A model generated the notes under the pieces. That model searched no databases. It was not told the origin of the DNA and worked only from the letters and a program-made list of their open reading frames with translations. A program made the translations under genes and the position numbers. DNA of 37,859 nt from Caulobacter sp. 32-67-35 (GTDB lineage Bacteria; Pseudomonadota; Alphaproteobacteria; Caulobacterales; Caulobacteraceae), in assembly GCA_002280875.1 (NCBI GenBank), contig NCEV01000020.1:1-37859 (forward strand), read 5' to 3'. Positions within the stretch are counted from its first letter, which is position 1. Each line of letters starts with the position of its first letter. Shown here in pieces: positions 32,542 to 37,859 of the stretch.

Positions 32542-33660
32542 TCAGACCCGCAGCGGCATCAGCACGTATTTGACGCCCGGATCGGTCGGATCGACCACCA
32601 GGGTGGGGCTGGCCGGGTCGGCGAAGCGGAACTCGGCGATGGGACCGCCGATCTGGCCGCAGACGTCCAGCAGGTAGCGGGCGTTGAAACCGATCTCGAA
32701 GGGCTCGCCGTCGTAATCGACCTCGACCTCTTCGACGGCCTGGCCGGCTTCCATGTTGCGCACGGTCAGGGTGATGCGGCCTGGCTCGATGGCCAGCTTC
32801 ACCGAACGGCTCTTCTCGGCCGAAATGGTGGCGACGCGGTCGACAGCCTTGGCGAACAGGTCGTTGTCCAGGGTGAGGATCTTGGCGTTGTCGCGCGGGA
32901 TGACGCGCAGATAGTCGGGGAAGGCGCCGTCGATGACTTTCGAGGTCAGGGCGGCCGCGCCAAATTCGAAGCGCACCTTCTGGGCCGAAACCTGCAGATC
33001 CACGTGCTCGCCGGCCGATTCCATCAGGCGGCGGGCTTCCTGGATGGTCTTGCGCGGCACGATGATGCCCGGCAGGCCGGCGGCGCCCTCGGGGGCGTCC
33101 ATCTCGGCCAGGGCCAGGCGGTGGCCGTCGGTGGCCACGGCGCGCAGCTTGACCACGCCGCCGTCATTGACGGTGTGGAGATAAAGGCCGTTCAGATAGT
33201 AGCGGGTCTCCTCGGTGGAGATCGCAAAGCGGGTCTTGTCGATCAGGCGGATCAGCTCGGTGGTGTCGACCGGGATGCGGGCCGACAGGCCATCGCTGCT
33301 CATCACCGGGAAGTCGCCGGCCGGCAGGACCGGCAGGTTGAAGCGCGAGCGACCGGCCTGGATCACCAGGCGGGGGTCATCGCCGCTGAAGCTCAGCGAC
33401 ACGTCCGAGCCGTCCGGCAGCTTGCGGACGATTTCATACAGGGTATGGGCCGGGGCGGTGATCTGGCCGGGCACGTCGATCTGGGCCAGGCCCTCGTCGA
33501 TGATCTCCATGTCCAGGTCGGTGGCCGAGAAGCTGAGCGTGTCGCGTTCCGCCGACAGCAGGATGTTCGACAGGATCGGGATGGTGTTGCGGCGCTCGAC
33601 GACGCTCTGCACATGCCCCAGCGCCTTCAGCAGCGCCGCCCGTTCGATCGTAAGCTTCAT
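32542..33660 (-). CDS. dnaN: DNA polymerase III beta sliding clamp
   Basis: Ring-shaped processivity clamp of 372 residues with three clamp repeats. It begins MKLTIERAALLKALGHVQSVVERRNTIPILSNILL and ends in the conserved YVLMPLRV, which forms part of the client-binding pocket. VDYDGEPFEIGFNARYLLDV marks the third domain. Family-typical length. Followed by the unknown 114-residue gene; recF lies 850 bp further on. Confidence 0.97.
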   Translation of the reverse strand: MKLTIERAALLKALGHVQSVVERRNTIPILSNILLSAERDTLSFSATDLDMEIIDEGLAQIDVPGQITAPAHTLYEIVRKLPDGSDVSLSFSGDDPRLVIQAGRSRFNLPVLPAGDFPVMSSDGLSARIPVDTTELIRLIDKTRFAISTEETRYYLNGLYLHTVNDGGVVKLRAVATDGHRLALAEMDAPEGAAGLPGIIVPRKTIQEARRLMESAGEHVDLQVSAQKVRFEFGAAALTSKVIDGAFPDYLRVIPRDNAKILTLDNDLFAKAVDRVATISAEKSRSVKLAIEPGRITLTVRNMEAGQAVEEVEVDYDGEPFEIGFNARYLLDVCGQIGGPIAEFRFADPASPTLVVDPTDPGVKYVLMPLRV

Positions 33661-33804
33661 AAATCAGGTCCAGGTTCCGGGACCGCGCGCGTCGAGGAGA
33701 ATCCCCGCGCTGTCCCGTTAAGAATGGACCGCCGACATTAGCGAAATCGCGCGCTTGGGGAAGAGGGCGGCGCCCCTTGCAGGCACGGAAACAGCGCCTA
33801 TCTT

Positions 33805-33821
33805 TTGAGAACAGTTCTCAA
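33805..33821. promoter_or_regulatory. Perfect 17-bp palindromic operator candidate
   Basis: TTGAGAAC-A-GTTCTCAA: two 8-bp arms around a single A. It ends directly before the AAGGAG ribosome site of the DUF2061 gene, an ideal place for a TetR-like repressor to block transcription. No regulator gene for it is visible nearby. Confidence 0.7.
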
Positions 33822-33837
33822 CAAGGAGCGCACGTCA

Positions 33838-34094
33838 TGCGCCTCGCCCTCAAGACCCTGACCTACGCCTCCATGCACCTGACCGTGGCGGTCGCCGTCG
33901 CCTATGCCCTGACCCGCGACTGGCGCGTGGCCCTGGCCGTCGGCATCGTGGAGCCGCTGGTCCAGACGGTGTTCTTCAACCTGCACGAACGGGCCTGGTC
34001 GCGGGCCGACAGGCGCCGCGACCAGAAGCGCCGTCAGGACTTGATGTCGACCGAACCGCCCGAGCCGTCGGCCTCGGTGTTGGCGCCCGCATAG
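33838..34094 (+). CDS. DUF2061 small membrane protein
   Basis: 85-residue inner-membrane protein: MRLALKTLTYASMHLTVAVAVAYALT, then WRVALAVGIVEPLVQTVFFNLHERAW, the two helices and NLHERAW motif of DUF2061. Function unknown. An AAGGAG ribosome site sits about 10 bases before the ATG, immediately after a perfect palindrome. The last 20 codons overlap the 3' end of grpE on the other strand (61 bp), and that tail is low in conservation features. Confidence 0.8.
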
Positions 34095-34669
34095 GGGTTT
34101 GAACCGCCGCCCGACGAGGGCTCGGCCGAGCCGGGCGCGGTCGAGCCCTTGGCCGCCACGGCGACCATGGCCGGACGGATCAGGCGGCCCATCAGCTCGT
34201 AGCCGGCCTGCAGGAACTGGATGACGCCGCCGGCCGCGACCTCGGTCGAGGGCTGCTCCATCACCGCCTGGTGCAGGTGGGGATCGAACTTCTCGCCCTT
34301 GGCCGGCTCGATCTTCTTCAGACCATTCCGCTCGAAGGCCGCCAGAAGCTCCTTCTCGGTCATTTCAACGCCGATGATATAGTTGGTCACCGCCGGATCC
34401 TGGCTGTCGCGCGGGCTCATGGCCGTGGCGCGCGACAGGTTGTCGGCGGCGCCCAGCAGGTCGCGGGCGAACTTCTGGATCGCATAGGCGCGGGCGTCGT
34501 TCATCTCGCGCTCGGCCCGGCGCTTGGTGTTTTCCGCTTCGGCGGCGTAGCGGAAAACCTGATCCTTCAGGGCCGCCACTTCCAGTTTCAGCGCCTCGAT
34601 TTCCTGGGCGGCGTCCTCGGCTTCCGGAGCCATGCCCATCTCTTCAACCGGCGCTTGATCGTCACTCAT
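34034..34669 (-). CDS. grpE: Nucleotide exchange factor GrpE
   Basis: Co-chaperone of 211 residues that releases ADP from DnaK. It has a long N-terminal coiled coil (about 20-70, AQEIEALKLEVAALKDQVFRYAAEAENTKRRAERE) and the C-terminal beta wing with EKFDPHLHQAVMEQPS and GGVIQFLQAGYELMGRLIRPAMV. A Gly/Ser-rich tail follows (about 175-211). It starts 10 bp after the hrcA stop; the two form an operon as in Caulobacter. Confidence 0.96.
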   Translation of the reverse strand: MSDDQAPVEEMGMAPEAEDAAQEIEALKLEVAALKDQVFRYAAEAENTKRRAEREMNDARAYAIQKFARDLLGAADNLSRATAMSPRDSQDPAVTNYIIGVEMTEKELLAAFERNGLKKIEPAKGEKFDPHLHQAVMEQPSTEVAAGGVIQFLQAGYELMGRLIRPAMVAVAAKGSTAPGSAEPSSGGGSNPYAGANTEADGSGGSVDIKS

Positions 34670-34679
34670 AGCCTAGTCC

Positions 34680-35744
34680 TTATCCATCCATCATCCGGCC
34701 GAGCACGCGGGCGGTATAGTCCACCAGCGGGATCACCCGGGCATAGTTGAGGCGGGTGGGGCCGATCACCCCGATCGCGCCCAGCACCTTGCGTTGGCCC
34801 GTCATATAGGGCGCCGCGATCACGGAGGAACCCGAAAGCGAAAAGAGTCGCGTTTCGGCCCCGATGAAAATGCGCACGCCCTGGGCTTCGCGGACGTCGT
34901 CGAGCAGGCCGATCAGCTGACCCTTCTGCTCCAGATCGTCAAACAGCATCCGGACGCGCTCCAGATCCTCGCGGGCCCCGGGCTCGCCCAGCAGGTTGGC
35001 CTGGCCGCGCACGATCAGGGCCCGGGCGTCGCCCTCGCCGCCGCCCCAGGCCGCCAGACCATCCTCGACCAGCCGCGCCGCCGTCTCGTCCAGCTGCCGG
35101 CGGGCGGCCTCCAGCTCGGCCCGGACCTCGTCCTTGGCCTCGACCAGGGTGCGGCCCCGCAGGCGGCTGTTGAGGAAGTTGGACGCCTCCTGGAAGGCCG
35201 AGGGCGTCATCCCGGCCGCGCGCTTCATCAGCCGGTTCTCGACCGTGCCGTCCTCGAAGACCATAACCGCCAGGGCCTGGTCGCCGCCCAGGGCCACGAA
35301 CTCGACATGCTTGACCCCGCCCTCGCGCACCGGCGTGACCACGATGCTGGCCCCGCCGGCCAGACCCGACAGGATCGAGCCGGCCTCGGCCAGGGCCTCT
35401 TCGAACGACCGGCCGCGGGAGAACAGCCGGGCCTCGATGGCCTGGCGCTCCTCCTGGCCGACATCGCCGACCTCCAGAAAGCCGTCGACGAACATCCGCA
35501 GGCCCGCATGGGTGGGCATCCGGCCAGCGCTGGTATGGGGCGAATCCAGCAGGCCCAGCTGCGCCAGGTCCTGCATGGTGTTGCGGATCGAGGCCGGCGA
35601 CAGTGACATCCCGCCCCGCGAGAGGGTGCGCGACCCCACGGGCTCGCCGGTCTCCAGATAGGCTTCGACCACCCGCTTGAAGATGTCGCGGGCCCGCGCG
35701 TCCAACTCCGTCAGACCGGGGGTGCGACCAAACAATTGCGTCAT
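34680..35744 (-). CDS. hrcA: Heat-inducible transcription repressor HrcA
   Basis: Repressor of 354 residues which in other bacteria binds CIRCE elements of groESL-type operons. The N-terminal winged helix is at about 10-80 ([66 protein letters not shown]). The GAF-like middle and C-terminal dimer region ends at [29 protein letters not shown] chose the ATG at 35744 because it begins the family sequence; a frame opening at 35840 adds 32 unlike residues. I see no CIRCE element upstream. Candidate heat-shock -35 at 35792-35798. Confidence 0.94.
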   Translation of the reverse strand: MTQLFGRTPGLTELDARARDIFKRVVEAYLETGEPVGSRTLSRGGMSLSPASIRNTMQDLAQLGLLDSPHTSAGRMPTHAGLRMFVDGFLEVGDVGQEERQAIEARLFSRGRSFEEALAEAGSILSGLAGGASIVVTPVREGGVKHVEFVALGGDQALAVMVFEDGTVENRLMKRAAGMTPSAFQEASNFLNSRLRGRTLVEAKDEVRAELEAARRQLDETAARLVEDGLAAWGGGEGDARALIVRGQANLLGEPGAREDLERVRMLFDDLEQKGQLIGLLDDVREAQGVRIFIGAETRLFSLSGSSVIAAPYMTGQRKVLGAIGVIGPTRLNYARVIPLVDYTARVLGRMMDG

Positions 35745-35777
35745 GGCGTTAAGCCGGAGACCTCGCTGAGACAGAAA

Positions 35778-35798
35778 AGCGCCGGGCGCTCTTTCAAG
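35778..35798 (-). promoter_or_regulatory. Palindrome and CTTGAAA element upstream of hrcA
   Basis: On the minus strand CTTGAAA (35792-35798) matches a sigma-32-type -35, 48 bases before the hrcA ATG. It is followed by the perfect 13-bp palindrome AGCGCCGGGCGCT (35778-35790). I cannot define a matching -10 motif, so the assignment is tentative. Confidence 0.3.
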
Positions 35799-35854
35799 TT
35801 CCCGTCGCAGATAGGATAAGCGGCCCCTTCTCACAGTCAAAGCCGGAGTTTCCC

Positions 35855-36571
35855 ATGCGTCCTTCGAAACGCGCCCCCGACCAATTGCGCGCCGTCACGC
35901 TGGAGACCGGCGTCAACCGCTATGCCGAGGGCTCGTGCCTGATCGGCTTTGGCCACACCAAGGTGCTGGTCACCGCCAGCGTCGAGGAAAGCATCCCCGG
36001 CTGGATGCGCGGCAAGGGCCAGGGCTGGGTCACGGCCGAGTACGGCATGCTGCCCCGCGCCACCCACACCCGCGGCCGCCGCGAGGCCGCCGCCGGCAAA
36101 CAGACCGGCCGCACCCAGGAAATCCAGCGCCTGATCGGCCGCTCCCTGCGCGCCGTGGTCGACATGAAGGCCCTGGGCGAGCGCCAGATCAGCCTGGACT
36201 GCGACGTCATCCAGGCCGACGGCGGCACCCGCACCGCCGCGATCACCGGCGCCTGGGTGGCCCTGCGCCTGGCCACGCAGTATCTGCTGGACGAGGGCGT
36301 GCTGAAGACCGACCCGATCATCGGCCAGGTCGCCGCCGTCTCGTGCGGTGTGTTCGCCGACACCCCGGTGCTGGACCTCGACTATGAGGAAGACTCCAAC
36401 GCCGAGGCCGACAGCAATTTCGTCCTGACCGAGAACGGCGACATCGTCGAGATCCAGGCCACCGGCGAAAAGCGCGGCTTCACCCGCGCCGAGTTCGAGG
36501 CCCTGTACGGCCTGGCGGAAAAGGGCATCGGCGAGCTGTTCGCGTTCCAGATGGCGGCTATCGGGAAGTAG
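35855..36571 (+). CDS. rph: Ribonuclease PH
   Basis: Phosphorolytic 3'-5' exoribonuclease of 238 residues that trims tRNA 3' ends. Conserved segments: [76 protein letters not shown] and [18 protein letters not shown]. Full length. Divergent from hrcA with 110 bp between starts, so both promoters share that gap. Confidence 0.97.
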   Translation: MRPSKRAPDQLRAVTLETGVNRYAEGSCLIGFGHTKVLVTASVEESIPGWMRGKGQGWVTAEYGMLPRATHTRGRREAAAGKQTGRTQEIQRLIGRSLRAVVDMKALGERQISLDCDVIQADGGTRTAAITGAWVALRLATQYLLDEGVLKTDPIIGQVAAVSCGVFADTPVLDLDYEEDSNAEADSNFVLTENGDIVEIQATGEKRGFTRAEFEALYGLAEKGIGELFAFQMAAIGK

Positions 36572-36596
36572 GCGCCCACACGGCTATTGCGGCCCG

Positions 36597-36626
36597 CGAC
36601 GCCCCGCCCCCTTGCCCGGGGCGTCG
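36597..36626 (+). terminator. Hairpin after rph
   Basis: CGACGCCCCG and CGGGGCGTCG form a perfect 10-bp stem with a 10-base loop, 25 bases after the rph stop. No T tract follows. It lies 37 bases before the next gene's GTG start, so it may limit read-through. Confidence 0.6.
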
Positions 36627-36662
36627 ACGAGCCCCAGATTCGATTTCCGAGAGGAGATCCAA

Positions 36663-37652
36663 GTGCCCGCACCCTTTCCCCCTCCTTTTCGGGGCCACGA
36701 AGTCGAAGCGCGCTTACGCCCCGCCGCCGAAGCCTATCCGTTCGACCTGGACCGGGTGCTGGCCTCGGTGGTCGCCCTGGAATCGCGCGTGCCGTCCGAC
36801 GCCTACACGGCCAATATCCTGGGCACGGAGCGCATCGGCAACGGCGTTGTGATCAGCCCCACGGGGCTGGTCCTGACCATGGCCTATCTGGTGACCGAGG
36901 CGCGAGAGGTGATCCTGACCCTCAATGACGGCCGCCGCGTCTCGGGCCATGTGCTGGGCTTTGATCCGCGCAGCGGGCTGGGCCTGGTCCAGGCGCTGTC
37001 GCCGCTGGATGTGCCGGTCATGCCGATCGGCACGGCCAAGGGGCTGACGGCGGGCGACGCGGTGATCGCCGCCGGCGCCGGCGGACGCGCCCATGCCGCG
37101 GCCGGCCAGATCCTGACCCGGATGCCGTTCTCGGGCTATTGGGAGTACCATCTGGACGAAGCCATCATGACCGAGCCGGCCCACCCGCACTGGAGCGGCG
37201 CGGCCCTGATCGGTCCCAAGGGCGATCTGGTCGGCCTGGGCTATCTGAGCCTGGAAGCCCGCGCCGCCGATGGCTCGCCCCGGCCGATCAACATGTTCGT
37301 GCCCGCCGAACTGCTGCCGCCCATCCTCGACGACCTGGCGCGCGGCCAGCCGCCGCATCCGCCGCGACCGTGGCTGGGGGTGTTCACCCAGGAGATCGGC
37401 GACCACGTGGTGATCGTCGGCATCTCGCCCAAGGGCCCGGCGGCCCGCGCCGAACTGAAGCCCGGCGACATCATCCTGGCCGTCGACGGCCAGGGCGTCG
37501 CCGACCTGGCCGAGTTCTACAACGCCCTGTGGTCCCAGGGACCGGCCGGCGCGACCATTCCGCTGCAGGTGCTGCGCGAGGGCGACACCTTCGAGGTCGA
37601 GGTCCGCTCGATGGATCGCGGGACGCTGCTGAAGAAGCCGAAGTTCAACTGA
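36663..37652 (+). CDS. Degenerate trypsin-like (S1C) and PDZ domain protein
   Basis: HtrA-like protein of 329 residues. The chymotrypsin-like fold is recognisable (RIGNGVVISPTGLVLTMAYLV, HVLGFDPRSGLGLVQAL), but the catalytic His position is Tyr (TMAYLV for TNAHVV) and the Asp position is Gly (SGLGL for TDLAV). A serine remains in HPHWSGAALIG, without the usual GNSGGP. One PDZ domain follows at about 235-325 (PRPWLGVFTQEIGDHVVIVGISPKGPAARAELKPGDIILAVDG). No signal peptide is visible. It is therefore probably a non-catalytic protein-binding or scaffold protein. GTG 36663 was chosen because GAGGAG lies seven bases upstream; a TTG further up lacks one. Confidence 0.85.
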   Translation: MPAPFPPPFRGHEVEARLRPAAEAYPFDLDRVLASVVALESRVPSDAYTANILGTERIGNGVVISPTGLVLTMAYLVTEAREVILTLNDGRRVSGHVLGFDPRSGLGLVQALSPLDVPVMPIGTAKGLTAGDAVIAAGAGGRAHAAAGQILTRMPFSGYWEYHLDEAIMTEPAHPHWSGAALIGPKGDLVGLGYLSLEARAADGSPRPINMFVPAELLPPILDDLARGQPPHPPRPWLGVFTQEIGDHVVIVGISPKGPAARAELKPGDIILAVDGQGVADLAEFYNALWSQGPAGATIPLQVLREGDTFEVEVRSMDRGTLLKKPKFN

Positions 37653-37655
37653 GGC

Positions 37656-37859
<204 letters not shown>

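Noticed and set aside
31829-32573. Plus-strand ORFs in the repeat region and opposite the 114-residue gene
   Set aside because: They read through palindromic repeats and antisense of dnaN-linked genes and have Pro/Arg/Ser-rich shadow composition.
33805-33821. SOS/LexA box before the DUF2061 gene
   Set aside because: Alphaproteobacterial LexA sites are direct repeats of GTTC spaced by seven bases; this is an inverted repeat with a single GTTC, so a different repressor is more likely.
34680-35855. CIRCE element (TTAGCACTC-N9-GAGTGCTAA) near hrcA
   Set aside because: I looked for it in the hrcA-rph gap and found no match.

Overview
The window looks like a chromosomal segment of a Caulobacter species or a close relative in the Caulobacteraceae. 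The GC content and third-position GC are very high. The block pgi / PDZ protein / rph / hrcA-grpE / dnaN / recF-gyrB resembles the Caulobacter arrangement as I remember it. A FecI-FecR-controlled TonB receptor with an STN domain and a short soluble MCP-Cache protein also fit. Genus is an inference from gene content, not from a search. I found no rRNA, tRNA or CRISPR array.

Left part (1-8500): a hybrid histidine kinase whose GAF domain is cut at its start (83-1615); a convergent soluble MCP-Cache sensor; a hemerythrin-like protein followed by a large-subunit catalase (katE), with a general-stress-type promoter candidate in front; a Crp/Fnr-type regulator; a PHB-depolymerase-family esterase; and the remnant of a thioredoxin-reductase-like gene next to a 30-bp tandem duplication.

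Middle (8500-16763): an uptake locus read on the minus strand, sigma factor, anti-sigma factor, STN-type TonB receptor, then a secreted CehA/McbA-type PHP metallohydrolase. A strong hairpin separates receptor and hydrolase. An unknown membrane-anchored protein lies upstream of the sigma gene and a divergent SLC13-type permease follows.

Accessory stretch (16764-27841): an array of 15-bp CTCA-N7-TGAG palindromes, an IS91-type element with an intact tyrosine recombinase and a badly decayed HUH transposase, then the complete high-affinity potassium system kdpFABC-kdpDE on the minus strand. A 27-residue membrane peptide with a strong ribosome site precedes kdpF. The same palindrome reappears, in opposite orientation, just past the gyrB stop codon, so related motif arrays bracket the IS91-kdp segment. 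This is the most unusual pattern I see.

Right part (27842-37859): the core genes gyrB, recF (ATGA overlap), a small conserved-looking protein, dnaN, a DUF2061 membrane protein with a perfect palindromic operator, grpE, hrcA, rph, a protease-like PDZ protein that has lost catalytic residues, and the 3' end of pgi. Between recF and the small protein lie two related palindromic repeats; one has perfect 13-bp terminal inverted repeats and the other has its halves in the opposite order.
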